Positions 30,191 to 40,218 of a stretch of 42,978 nucleotides of DNA are shown piece after piece. The position numbers were made by a program, and so were the translations under genes. The stretch's first letter is position 1; every line of letters begins with the position of its first letter. The DNA is from a virus: positions 1 to 42,978 of the IMG/VR virus record IMGVR_UViG_3300025687_000092; one strand, written 5' to 3'. The notes below the pieces were generated by a model. It had not been told where the DNA came from, searched no databases, and saw nothing but the letters and a program-made list of their open reading frames with translations.

Positions 30191-32998
30191 ATGGACATTT
30201 CCCAAGCATTTCAGCAACTCAACCAGATGCGACCCGGTATGAGCCAAGCGTTTATGGAGTTCCTAAACGCGCAGGGTGGCTTTCAGGGACCAGAAGCACA
30301 ACAGTTTATGAATGACCCGTTGAGTTTCTTACAATCTACGGGCTTCAACCCCATCACCATGCAGGGCAACCAACCAAACCAACAATGGCTTGCAAGCAGA
30401 CAGTCACAGCAACAACCGCAGGGTGGGTATATGACACAGCCTACCCAATACCGACAAGACCAACCCACTCAATACGCACAACCTAACCAACCATCTCCAA
30501 TGATGCAACCTGCACAATATACATCAGTCCAGGACGCATATAATCGGGGCGGTTTTGAGGGCATGCAACAGTATGCGTCACAGCAACCTGCTATGAAAAC
30601 CGCAGGTGGTTCATCGAATCCCGATTGGGGATTGGGCGCAGGTGGTGGAGATTGGGAGCCTACCGAATCAGACACAGGTGGCGACCCTCAACCCGGTGAT
30701 GCTGGTGAGGACGAGTTTAATTGGGGCGCACAACATCCAAGCAATAACGGGCAAGGTGGCGCATCTACTTACGTGTCGCAAGGCCAAGTGCCAATGAACC
30801 CAAACGCACAGGGGCAAATGACGCAAGACCCATACAGCACTGGTGGTATGCAAAACATGACACCAGAAGGTTTGGCGGCGTTTCAGTCGGGTGGCTTTGA
30901 AGGGTATATGAAATATGTTAATGGTGAAAGCACAGGTGGTCAACCCGGCGGTCAACCAAACCCACCGTTGGGTGGTGGAAACACGCGGAATCAAATTCCG
31001 AATAACAGTGGTGCTAATGTCGGGCAATACGAAACAGGTGGTAAATACGGTGGTAGAATACCATCCCCCTCTGAATTGCCGGGTGGACAGCAAAATTTTA
31101 GCCCAAGCAGGTTCTATGATATGGGTTCAAACCAACTGCCTTACGCGCAGAACTATGACTCATCTATGCAAGCACTATTTACTCAGCTAACCGCAAACAA
31201 AACCGACCCCGAAAAGGTAAACCAATACGTTCAGTCTATACAGGGGTTGAACACATTGCCTTTGCAAAACTATTTCAACAATCAATACCCAAAGGTGATG
31301 GACAACACGATGCAGATGGCTAATGCGGCATCGAACCGTTTGAACAACACGCCCACATTGCAGAACAACTCGACACAACAAAACGCACCGACAATACCCA
31401 ATGGCATGTCTACGGCACAAAGCCGAGCAGGTACGCTCAACTCCAACGTGCATACTTCACAAATGCCCAATGTCGGTAGTTTCAACCAATATGGACAGTC
31501 TTTCACCAATGCACAAGATGTTGCAAGCGGTATAGATAAGACAATATCGGATGCCAACTATACCGATGCTTCAAATGCTATGGGCAATATGAAAACGTCT
31601 GTAACTGGACCCAACACGCAACAGTTACAACAGGCACAGTCGGGCATACGGCAGGAAGATGTTGGACGATCATTCACCAACGAGGTGCAAAGAGGTGTCG
31701 GCAACGTAGCAAATTATGGTGGACCCAACGCAGTAAATGGCACGATGCAACCTGCTATACAGGCATTGCAGAACACGCAAGCACTGTCATTGCCACAAGG
31801 CGTTCAATATGAGGATTCTATCGACACTGCCTTGCTTGCCGCATCAGGCAAAGCACAAGAACTTGGCAATGTATTAAACAACCCACAGTATCAGGGCATG
31901 ATCTCTGGACTTGTCGGTGATGTGAACGAAAGTTTTGCAGAGCAAGAGCGACAGTTGGAATCTGCCCTTGCCGCTTCAGGAGCATCTAACTCGACCATTG
32001 CCAATGAGCAACGTAAGCGATTGGCAGATCAAAAGGCGCGAGCATTGGCAAATGTCAACCTGCAAGCGTTGGAGCGTGTCAGTGGTGTAGAGCGTGAGAA
32101 CTTGGGCGCATTGCAAAACGCTGTTCAAGGGTTACAATCGGCACAACTGCAACAGGGACAATTCAACGCAGGTAATCAGATTGCAGGGTCACAGGACTCG
32201 CAAAGTCGTGCCGCACTGATGGGTGATCTGCAAAACACCGCATACGGTCAGGGCATGTCTAATGAGCAGTTACAGCTTGCTGGTCAGGCAGAAAAACGTG
32301 CAGGACTCGGTGCGGTGTCTAATGTCGCAGATCAATACTTCGGTCAAGCAATGGGCAACCGCAACTTAGACCTCGCAAATCTTGGCGCATTAGACCAGGT
32401 TGCCAACAATGAACTAAACCGCAACATCGCATCAGGACAATTTGGTAACGATGCAAACCTCGCCAAAGCAGGTATGTCGCTGAATATGCAAGACTCACGC
32501 ATACAAAAGGCACTTGCTGAGTCGGGTATGGACCAAGCAAAGGTTCAAGCATTGACGAATATTGCCAACTCGCAGGTGGGCGCAGAGCAAGCAGGTAGAG
32601 GCTTTGATCTCGACCTCAACAACCAACAACTGCAAGAAGCACTCGCAGAGGCAGGGTTGAAGCGTGAAGATATACAGATGCTTGCACAGTTGGCACAGGC
32701 GCAGTATGGTATGGATATGAGCAATGCAGGGTTCAACTCCGCAGAAGATCAGCGCATGTATGGCAACGATATGAACACGATGTTGCAGAACGAGAACATC
32801 TGGAACACACGTTTCGGAAATGCACAACAACCCAACTCACAACTGCTTTCAGCACTGTCGGGTGTCAATGTTGCACCGGGAACTATTGGGCAGTTACAGA
32901 TGCCTGTTCAGGGGCCAAGCACCGCACAGCAAGCAGGGGTTTTCGCTGGAAACTTAATATCCAATTTGTTACCGATACCATTTATGCCAAGAGGTTAA
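30191..32998 (+). CDS. Large Gln/Asn-rich virion (ejection-type) protein
   Basis: 935 residues. The first 300 are low-complexity and disordered, rich in Gln, Pro, Asn, Gly and Tyr (PTQYRQDQPTQYAQ). From about residue 530 it becomes helical, with FAEQERQLESALAASGAS and repeated ALAEAGLKREDIQMLAQLAQ-like helices. This resembles the internal/ejection proteins of podoviruses. It lies first in a four-gene block. ATG 30191 is preferred to the in-frame GTG 30182 because GGGTGG lies between. Confidence 0.65.
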   Translation: MDISQAFQQLNQMRPGMSQAFMEFLNAQGGFQGPEAQQFMNDPLSFLQSTGFNPITMQGNQPNQQWLASRQSQQQPQGGYMTQPTQYRQDQPTQYAQPNQPSPMMQPAQYTSVQDAYNRGGFEGMQQYASQQPAMKTAGGSSNPDWGLGAGGGDWEPTESDTGGDPQPGDAGEDEFNWGAQHPSNNGQGGASTYVSQGQVPMNPNAQGQMTQDPYSTGGMQNMTPEGLAAFQSGGFEGYMKYVNGESTGGQPGGQPNPPLGGGNTRNQIPNNSGANVGQYETGGKYGGRIPSPSELPGGQQNFSPSRFYDMGSNQLPYAQNYDSSMQALFTQLTANKTDPEKVNQYVQSIQGLNTLPLQNYFNNQYPKVMDNTMQMANAASNRLNNTPTLQNNSTQQNAPTIPNGMSTAQSRAGTLNSNVHTSQMPNVGSFNQYGQSFTNAQDVASGIDKTISDANYTDASNAMGNMKTSVTGPNTQQLQQAQSGIRQEDVGRSFTNEVQRGVGNVANYGGPNAVNGTMQPAIQALQNTQALSLPQGVQYEDSIDTALLAASGKAQELGNVLNNPQYQGMISGLVGDVNESFAEQERQLESALAASGASNSTIANEQRKRLADQKARALANVNLQALERVSGVERENLGALQNAVQGLQSAQLQQGQFNAGNQIAGSQDSQSRAALMGDLQNTAYGQGMSNEQLQLAGQAEKRAGLGAVSNVADQYFGQAMGNRNLDLANLGALDQVANNELNRNIASGQFGNDANLAKAGMSLNMQDSRIQKALAESGMDQAKVQALTNIANSQVGAEQAGRGFDLDLNNQQLQEALAEAGLKREDIQMLAQLAQAQYGMDMSNAGFNSAEDQRMYGNDMNTMLQNENIWNTRFGNAQQPNSQLLSALSGVNVAPGTIGQLQMPVQGPSTAQQAGVFAGNLISNLLPIPFMPRG

Positions 32999-32999
32999 T

Positions 33000-33995
33000 A
33001 TGAGTTTCTTTAATGGCCTGTTCACAGGCGCACAAGATACGGGTAGTAACATTGCTCGTGCTATTATGCTGAAACGCCAGAAGGAGATCGAAGATCAGCG
33101 CAGGTTGCAAGATCGGGAGTGGAAGCAACAAGACACCGAAACAGCACAGAGAAACCTGTTAGACCGAATGAGGTTTGGTCATGGCTACAACATGGAATTA
33201 CAGAACGACCAACAGGCATTTACTGGTGGAGAGAACGAGAAAGGCCGCCAGTTTCAACTGGACTTGTCAGGACAAAACCACACACAAAACCTCGCAGTCA
33301 TAGCACAGCAAAACAAATACCAATCAGAGCGCATGGACAAGCAGTTTGGTCACGACTCTGCACAGGCGAAGATTGCGCGTGAGTGGCAGATGAAACTTGC
33401 TGATGCTCAGAGAGATTTCTTAGGGTGGCAATCTAACGCTGACAGAGAGGCCAGGCGACGCGAAGGCAACCTAAACCGCGACATGCAAAAGTCTTTCTAC
33501 AACGATAACCAAGCATACCGCAATCAGGCATTGGGTGTCCAAAAGCAGTTGGGCATATTGTCTCAGCTTGAGAAACTTTTGCTCATGGCAGGTGATGACC
33601 CTGCAAAGCAAAAGCAGATACAGGTATTTGGTACGCGACTGCTTACAGAAGGTGCTTCATCGGGCGCAGGTGGCACAGACGCAGAACTTGACGACATCAA
33701 CAAAACATTGGATGCCGTGTTCAACCGCACATCGGCATCTGCCCAGGTTCCTTCTGCCACACCTGAAGCTACACCTGCCGGACGCGTCATACCCTCACTG
33801 TTCTCTCGTATCAATCCAGACGCAAGTATTGGCTCTTACGAAGAATATGCAAAGCGTGTTGACGACTTAATAGACAGAGGCGAGTTAAAATGGGACCAAA
33901 GAGGTCAGGCATTGCAAGAAGGCAAACGCATACTAAACCCAAGTATTGAAAATCGGTTTATGGAAAAACTACGCCAAAGCGCAGGATGGTATTGA
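33000..33995 (+). CDS. Helical virion (ejection-type) protein, 331 aa
   Basis: The N terminus MSFFNGLFTGAQDTGSNIAR leads to long charged/Gln-rich helices (RQKEIEDQRRLQDREWKQQD), then a Thr/Ser/Pro linker and a C-terminal domain (YEEYAKRVDDLIDRGE). Two bases after the previous gene and overlapping the next by one base (TGATG), so co-translated. Ejection-protein identity is inferred from position and composition. Confidence 0.65.
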   Translation: MSFFNGLFTGAQDTGSNIARAIMLKRQKEIEDQRRLQDREWKQQDTETAQRNLLDRMRFGHGYNMELQNDQQAFTGGENEKGRQFQLDLSGQNHTQNLAVIAQQNKYQSERMDKQFGHDSAQAKIAREWQMKLADAQRDFLGWQSNADREARRREGNLNRDMQKSFYNDNQAYRNQALGVQKQLGILSQLEKLLLMAGDDPAKQKQIQVFGTRLLTEGASSGAGGTDAELDDINKTLDAVFNRTSASAQVPSATPEATPAGRVIPSLFSRINPDASIGSYEEYAKRVDDLIDRGELKWDQRGQALQEGKRILNPSIENRFMEKLRQSAGWY

Positions 33996-35281
33996 TGCCT
34001 ATTACACCCGAACAAGAAGCACTTAGAGGGTTGATAGAAAAATACCCACACAGGGCATCCGAGATAGTGCGAAGGTTTATCACTATGCGCGATTCCGTCG
34101 CAAAGATGCGACAAAAGCCACTTGAGCCTCGACCATCTGACCCCGACATTTTAGTGGGCGACGAAATGCCCGAAGATGTGTCGTTAGGCAGTCCGAGCGA
34201 AATACCATTGGAGCCAATAAGACCTGACGTGCCACTTGAACAGGTTGTATATGGAGAAAACCCTGAAGATACTAATATATCACAGAGAGCAGACTTGCCA
34301 TTAGACTCGCCTCTTGCGCGAATTTTTAATCTCAGCTTTTTAAGGCAACGTCCCGACGTGCCATTGGCAAATTCTGAATATATTGAGGAACCGGAAGATA
34401 GTAACATTCCGCAACCGTCCTCATTGCCATTAGACCCTATAAGACCTGACGTGCCATTAGCGAACACATTTCAAGACGACATCCCTGAAGATAAGGGCAT
34501 CCCAAAATCGCCTGACTTAAGGTTAGAAACGATGCGACCTAATGTGCCATTAACCGACGTAGTGGGCGATGAGATACCCGAAGATGTGAAAATGTCGTAC
34601 ACCAACTTACCTATGGAAACTTTAAGGCCATCAGTAGAAATGTCCAGAGCCGATTTTGCCGATGAACCCGACGAGATACAGGTGGACTTCACCGAACTCC
34701 CGCTTGAAGATGTTACTATTGATATGCTCAAGAAAACACAGGAGGTTGCCAAGAACCCAATACTTAGCGATGGCACAGGACTTGTCAGCATTGGTGCGTT
34801 AAAAAAATACCACAAACCCAACGGTAAATACGAGGTAATAGTAGACCTTAATACCAATACCTCTACCCTAATGAAAGACAATAAAGTTATTAAGCAGTTT
34901 GCCATAGCAACGGCAGACACGGGTGGCATAATGCATGGTGGAGTTAAAAAACAAACACCGTCGGGAGAGACAACAATCAAAACCAAAGTGCCTTACCCTC
35001 TTACAACAAAGTCAAAAAATTCGTATGGACCATATTGGATGGGGTTAGGTGATGATGGAGACACTTTTGACCATATAGGATTTCATGGCCCCTACTACCA
35101 AGATAAAAAAGTATTTGACGATGACGGAAATTTCTTAAACAGTGGCAGATTGTCAGCAGGTTGCATACGTTACAAAGTAAACGACCTTAATGAACTTGCC
35201 AAGTATGTTAAAAACGGGACGAGAGTCTATGTTATTGGATTCGACAAGCCTACCCCTGCTCAAAGATTGGTGAACAGATAA
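33995..35281 (+). CDS. Virion-associated protein with L,D-transpeptidase (YkuD) domain
   Basis: 428 residues. N terminus MPITPEQEALRGLIEKYP is shared with the next gene. Residues 76-216 hold five copies of RPDVPL-like repeats (at 76, 119, 150, 181, 211). Residues about 276-415 form a YkuD domain: HGGVKKQTPSGETT, DHIGFHG (His364), and SAGCIRYKVNDL with Cys390 and Arg392. YkuD enzymes make or exchange peptidoglycan cross-links through this cysteine. In an ejection block it may act on the cell wall during DNA entry. ATG 33995 overlaps the previous TGA. Confidence 0.85.
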   Translation: MPITPEQEALRGLIEKYPHRASEIVRRFITMRDSVAKMRQKPLEPRPSDPDILVGDEMPEDVSLGSPSEIPLEPIRPDVPLEQVVYGENPEDTNISQRADLPLDSPLARIFNLSFLRQRPDVPLANSEYIEEPEDSNIPQPSSLPLDPIRPDVPLANTFQDDIPEDKGIPKSPDLRLETMRPNVPLTDVVGDEIPEDVKMSYTNLPMETLRPSVEMSRADFADEPDEIQVDFTELPLEDVTIDMLKKTQEVAKNPILSDGTGLVSIGALKKYHKPNGKYEVIVDLNTNTSTLMKDNKVIKQFAIATADTGGIMHGGVKKQTPSGETTIKTKVPYPLTTKSKNSYGPYWMGLGDDGDTFDHIGFHGPYYQDKKVFDDDGNFLNSGRLSAGCIRYKVNDLNELAKYVKNGTRVYVIGFDKPTPAQRLVNR

Positions 35282-38200
35282 TGCCTATTACACCTGAACA
35301 ACAAGCCGTTGTTGACGACTTAATGCTCAAATACCCTTCGCAGATTCCTAAAATTATGGAGTATGTGAAGAACTACGAACAGCAGAACGAGGGTACGCTT
35401 AGTCGCAGTTGGGACTTGGCAAGCAACTCTTTCATGCGTGAACTGCCTATGGGGTTTGGTGATGAACTTGGACTCAGCGACCCCAATCAACCAGAGGCGC
35501 GTAACATCGTAGAATCTGCCGCATCGGGGCTTGGCTCATTGGCAGGTATGGCTCCTTCATTGGTTGGCACGATGGGGTTGGCAGGAGTAGGTGGGCGCAT
35601 ACTCGGTAGAGCCGTTCCTGCACTGGCAAAAAAGGTTGGCAGTGAAACCGCTAAACGTGTCTTATTAGAGGGGGGAGTAGGTGCAACACACGCCGCTTTG
35701 TCAAAACAGGAAGGTGAGACAGGATTCTTCGATCAAGACTTCGGGCAATCTGCCTACGCTGGTCTTATGGGTGGCGTTACCGGTGCTACTGTTGGTGGTG
35801 CTGTCGCTAAGTTAAACTCCGCAGATTCTAAGTTGGCAGAGACTGTTGCCAATACGATGAAGTCATACTTTACCAACAAGACCGCACAAAATGCCGCCAT
35901 ACGTGGTACTACTATGGGTGCAGGTGCGCTTGCCGGTGCGGTATCGTCAGCACCATTTATGATGGCAGAAGGTGGTACGCCTGAGCAGGTATTGATACAG
36001 TCGTTGGCGATGGGTTTATTGTCGGGCTTTGAAGCCTTGCCTAAGAAGTATCTCAGCGAGGTACGTAATGGCGAGATCGGCAACATTGTCAATGCTGTAA
36101 AGGCCGAAGGGCGCAGACTGACACCTGAAGAAAGCGCAAAGATCATAGAACTGTCACGAGACATGCCCGGTGGTAAAGAGCGTGTCGATGGTGTGCTTGC
36201 AGAGGTAGAGAACAGTTTTTATCAGAACCAAAAGGCACAAGCCTCTGCCATGGCGCAGTCACAAATGCCTGGTATGAACGCATACCTTGAAGGGCAACGA
36301 CCCAATGTAGAGTTCGATACGAACATAGAATTTGATAATGCCATAAAAAATGTCTATAACCTTGTAGATATTCCAGATCGTGCAAGGCGACAACGTGAAT
36401 TGTCTGATACATTCAGAGAAATCCAAGGTCGTGAATACGAAAGAATATTTAACGATGAGGACTTGAGAGCAATACATCAAAAGTCGTTATCAAAACCGCT
36501 TGACGATGAAGTGGCCCGTAAAAAACTATCCGATGCTTACGGCAAAGCCCGCACTACCTTGGACAAAAACCCGGAGTTATTTGATTGGCTACAACAAAAC
36601 CGCGCTGACGAACCCTCTCCCAAACAAATTATTGAAGCAGAACCTTGGACGATTGATGCACGAAACGCAGAGACACACAGGTTGCGCGAAGATGCCCGTA
36701 AAACAAAATTACAGTTTGCCTTACAACACACATCAACGGGTGGTGCGCATGGGGGCATACAGAACAATGGCAAAAAGGTTGTCGGTTGGGACCCGTCAGT
36801 AATCTCTACGGCTAAAGAGGTTGCCGAGAGAGAGTTGAAAAAGGCCAAGGGTCCAGAGGTAGATGATTGGCAATGGGTGGTACAACGCCTCAATGAGGAA
36901 GGTGGCAAGGTCACAAATGTAAAGACCTATGAGCAGTTGTATGACAATGGCACAGTCACCGAAATCGCACAACCGTTGCCCAATACGACATCACCACAAC
37001 GCACCGATGCGCCTATAACGACGCAGTATGAGCAGGGCATTTCTCAATACCAACAGTTGGTTGACGAAATCGACGAGTTGCGTAAAGACCCATCGACACC
37101 TCCTGAAGTTATAGCCAAGAAACAAGATCAAGCCGATGAGTTGGGCGAACAACTGCAAGAGGCGCAAGAGTTTAAAGAATCATATACCAAACGCCCACCA
37201 AAGAGTAGCAAGGCACAGGCGGCAAAGGCTTTCACTCCTACCAAGTCGGTGGGTGCGGCAACAACACTAAACACCGACCCACGAGAAGTATTGCGATCTT
37301 CCGACAAAGGCGCAGAAGTGCTTGCCTTGTTAGATAGAAAAGGTATAGACCCTAACGAACTTGATGAGTGGTTGGCACTCACCCCTGCTATGCGTGGTAA
37401 AGGGTTAGATTATCTATCCGAAGAACACTTGGATGCTTTCTTGCTCATGCACGACGATGCGCCATCTATATTTGGCAGTAATACACTTGGCAAGGTAATT
37501 CACAACACGCGCAAAGTCATCGACTCTATGGCTGACTATGTAAAGGCGTTGGGTAATCGCACCATGCAAGAGGCCGATGAGATCGGGTTGATAGACATAG
37601 ACTCATTCCACGACATGACGGATATGTTGGATGGAACATCTACGCAACCTAAAAACGCTCAAGAATTGTTGGAGCGTGGCCTTATTATGCGTTCAGGTGA
37701 CGTATATCGCCTTACCAATGAGGGCAAGCGTGCCATCGGTGGGCGCATGTTGGTGCAGTATGGTCACAGAGATACCAAAGACTTTGTGCCGGGAACGATA
37801 TTAGAACTTACTGAGACAGGACAAAACGCATCACAAGGCGCATCACCACTATACTTTGACGAAATGGTCATACGCAAAAATGCCAACGGCAAATATGAAC
37901 CCGTTTTTCAAGCAGATGCTGACCTTGCCACATTAAAATTGGACACAGGGCAGTTGGTATTACAAGGCGAACAGGGTGGCATTATGTCTGTTGGCAATCG
38001 CCAATACCAGATGCAACCTGGCGACATCGTTGTAAGAAAACCTGCCGCATTACAACTGTCTGATAAATTGGCCTTGCGACAAAAAACTGCCGACCTCATG
38101 ACAGGTTCCGCCCTTCGAGATTTCAGGCACATATATGACGACCTGCTGGCAGAGATTGAGAGCAGGGGGTTAGATGCTGGCGAAGAACTTATTGACCGAC

Positions 38201-40218
38201 CCACAGAGGTTATGATCAGAGATCGTGACCTTTTCCCCACAGAGAAGCGCATCAGCGACAAGGGCGACGGTAAAGGCCCAACGCGATATGCCTTTATGGA
38301 TGGGTTAGAACAGCGCACCTATACAGATGCCAATGGCAACAAAACATTCATTACCGACATCGACGACTTGCGACGCATTGCAGACCCCAACATACAAAGC
38401 GTCAAAGAACAGGCCGATGGCAGTATGCGTATTCCTGCTTGGTGGATTCCGTATATTGAGCGCATAAAAACACTCACTGACACCTTTGCAGATGCGGCAA
38501 CTGCCGCCGAGTTGCGAATAAAGATTGGCGATGAGGTTGTGCCATGGACTCCGCGAGAATTGTACGCGCCATTTATCCACGACCCCAAGCTATATGACGA
38601 CCCCAACTGGATAAAATCTCAAATATCAGAACTGATGGCAAAGAATGAGGAATGGTCTGTTGCAGATGCTGAGGCACATGTCAAGCGGTTGGTGGACTTA
38701 CGCAAAAAACATGCCAGAAGCTACGCAAACCTCGAATCACGACGCGAGATTACACCGCTTGAAGGGTATGTCGTAAACCCACTGATTCGTTATGGGCAGT
38801 ACTTCATGCGCGCATCTGAGCGCATCACGGATGCACACCTCTTTGGCAATTTCAACCAAGAGGCACGAGCACTGATTACTGAGGCCAAACTGCAAGGTGG
38901 TGACGACTTCATCGAAAAGGTCTTTGACCGTGTGTTGGGATTGGAAGATCGCGCCCTGCCCGGTTCCACACAAGAAGCCTTTGAGCATGTTGCTGACAAG
39001 ATGAAGATGTGGACAATGATCACCAAGATGGGCATGTCGTTTTTGCCACAGATGTCTCAGATTGTAAACACTGCCTCTATGACGGGATATATAGATACGT
39101 TGCGTGGCTTATCTGCTATGATACGCAAGGCAAACAAAGACGTTGTTGAGGACTCTTTCGCTGTCGCCGTAGAGACAATTAGGGGCAATGTGGCGCAGGA
39201 ATTGGGCTTAAAAACCACAGAGTTTCCCAAGTGGGCTGTATGGTTAAAGGCGTTTTCAAAGACCGATGAGTTGGTACGTAACTGGTCAGCAAATACAGCA
39301 GTGGTATATATCAACCGCAACCTTGAGAGATTGGTCAAAGACCCAAGCAATATAGATGCCCAGCTTGCCCTTAAAGAGTTGCGTATAGACCCACAAAAAG
39401 CATATTCCGCATATTTGGACAGAGAGGCAAATCCAAAGGGGTGGGATAAGATGTTGGCCCTTGGAGCAAACACCCTCTCCAAAGAAACACAATTCTTGGC
39501 ACGACCAGAGACATTGCCATACTTTGCAAAAAGCCCTCTCGGTGGCCTTGTCACACAGTTCAAGACGTTCACATTGTTTCAGGCAAACTTCCTAAACAAG
39601 CACATGAACTTCTTACGAAAGAACGACCCTGCAAGGTGGCGAAAGGTAAAGAACGCCATTAAGTATATGGTAGGTGCTACCGTTGTCGGTGAAGGTGTTG
39701 CAGATGTTAAAGGTGTTATATCAGGTGTGAAGCGCGAGGAATGGGATGATGACGATGCTTTGCCATGGGAACGCATCTTGTGGAACATCTCAACAGTCGG
39801 TGGGTTTGGTATTGGCGTGGACATGCTACGTGCTATGGCAGAAGGGCGATACTCTACGGCTGAGTTGTTGATCGGTCCAGCAATGAGCCAGGTTGTACGC
39901 CTTGCCGCAGACAACACATCAGCAGTTGCACAACTCAGCAAATCCGTCATCGACGATGGGGAGTTTGATTGGTCTAAACTTTCAGGGGCTATGCGTACGA
40001 ACATTGGTGCTATGCCAATCGGTATTAATACTCAGATAGCAAGACGCATTGTAACACCAGAGAAAACACGTTGGCAATATGTAGACCCTTTGGAAAAAGG
40101 TGGTATCGAGCACATATTGACAGGCAAAGACCCCGACCCTATGGCGCAGTTCGAGCGACAGAAGAAGAAGATGCGCGAGGAGATGCGGAAGATGATGGCA
40201 AGATACCAACCAAACTAA
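35281..40218 (+). CDS. Giant internal virion/ejection protein, 1645 aa
   Basis: Starts MPITPEQQAVVDDLMLKYP. Residues about 75-255 have Gly/Ala/Leu-rich membrane-like segments (GLGSLAGMAPSLVGTMGLAG, YAGLMGGVTGATVGGAVA, and one near GTTMGAGALAGAVSS). The middle is soluble and mixed. The last 400 residues (MTGYIDTLRGLSAMIRKAN, GGLVTQFKTFTLFQANFLNK, MVGATVVGEGVADV) resemble C-terminal parts of large polyvalent phage proteins. Size, membrane segments and place fit a T7 gp16-type injected protein. It ends convergently, overlapping the integrase gene by four bases. Confidence 0.7.
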   Translation: MPITPEQQAVVDDLMLKYPSQIPKIMEYVKNYEQQNEGTLSRSWDLASNSFMRELPMGFGDELGLSDPNQPEARNIVESAASGLGSLAGMAPSLVGTMGLAGVGGRILGRAVPALAKKVGSETAKRVLLEGGVGATHAALSKQEGETGFFDQDFGQSAYAGLMGGVTGATVGGAVAKLNSADSKLAETVANTMKSYFTNKTAQNAAIRGTTMGAGALAGAVSSAPFMMAEGGTPEQVLIQSLAMGLLSGFEALPKKYLSEVRNGEIGNIVNAVKAEGRRLTPEESAKIIELSRDMPGGKERVDGVLAEVENSFYQNQKAQASAMAQSQMPGMNAYLEGQRPNVEFDTNIEFDNAIKNVYNLVDIPDRARRQRELSDTFREIQGREYERIFNDEDLRAIHQKSLSKPLDDEVARKKLSDAYGKARTTLDKNPELFDWLQQNRADEPSPKQIIEAEPWTIDARNAETHRLREDARKTKLQFALQHTSTGGAHGGIQNNGKKVVGWDPSVISTAKEVAERELKKAKGPEVDDWQWVVQRLNEEGGKVTNVKTYEQLYDNGTVTEIAQPLPNTTSPQRTDAPITTQYEQGISQYQQLVDEIDELRKDPSTPPEVIAKKQDQADELGEQLQEAQEFKESYTKRPPKSSKAQAAKAFTPTKSVGAATTLNTDPREVLRSSDKGAEVLALLDRKGIDPNELDEWLALTPAMRGKGLDYLSEEHLDAFLLMHDDAPSIFGSNTLGKVIHNTRKVIDSMADYVKALGNRTMQEADEIGLIDIDSFHDMTDMLDGTSTQPKNAQELLERGLIMRSGDVYRLTNEGKRAIGGRMLVQYGHRDTKDFVPGTILELTETGQNASQGASPLYFDEMVIRKNANGKYEPVFQADADLATLKLDTGQLVLQGEQGGIMSVGNRQYQMQPGDIVVRKPAALQLSDKLALRQKTADLMTGSALRDFRHIYDDLLAEIESRGLDAGEELIDRPTEVMIRDRDLFPTEKRISDKGDGKGPTRYAFMDGLEQRTYTDANGNKTFITDIDDLRRIADPNIQSVKEQADGSMRIPAWWIPYIERIKTLTDTFADAATAAELRIKIGDEVVPWTPRELYAPFIHDPKLYDDPNWIKSQISELMAKNEEWSVADAEAHVKRLVDLRKKHARSYANLESRREITPLEGYVVNPLIRYGQYFMRASERITDAHLFGNFNQEARALITEAKLQGGDDFIEKVFDRVLGLEDRALPGSTQEAFEHVADKMKMWTMITKMGMSFLPQMSQIVNTASMTGYIDTLRGLSAMIRKANKDVVEDSFAVAVETIRGNVAQELGLKTTEFPKWAVWLKAFSKTDELVRNWSANTAVVYINRNLERLVKDPSNIDAQLALKELRIDPQKAYSAYLDREANPKGWDKMLALGANTLSKETQFLARPETLPYFAKSPLGGLVTQFKTFTLFQANFLNKHMNFLRKNDPARWRKVKNAIKYMVGATVVGEGVADVKGVISGVKREEWDDDDALPWERILWNISTVGGFGIGVDMLRAMAEGRYSTAELLIGPAMSQVVRLAADNTSAVAQLSKSVIDDGEFDWSKLSGAMRTNIGAMPIGINTQIARRIVTPEKTRWQYVDPLEKGGIEHILTGKDPDPMAQFERQKKKMREEMRKMMARYQPN

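Noticed and set aside
36061-36072. Another GAGGTACGTAAT-like word inside the giant virion gene
   Set aside because: It lies in coding sequence, far from any start, and the flanking match to the 2402/2724 element is poor; likely chance.
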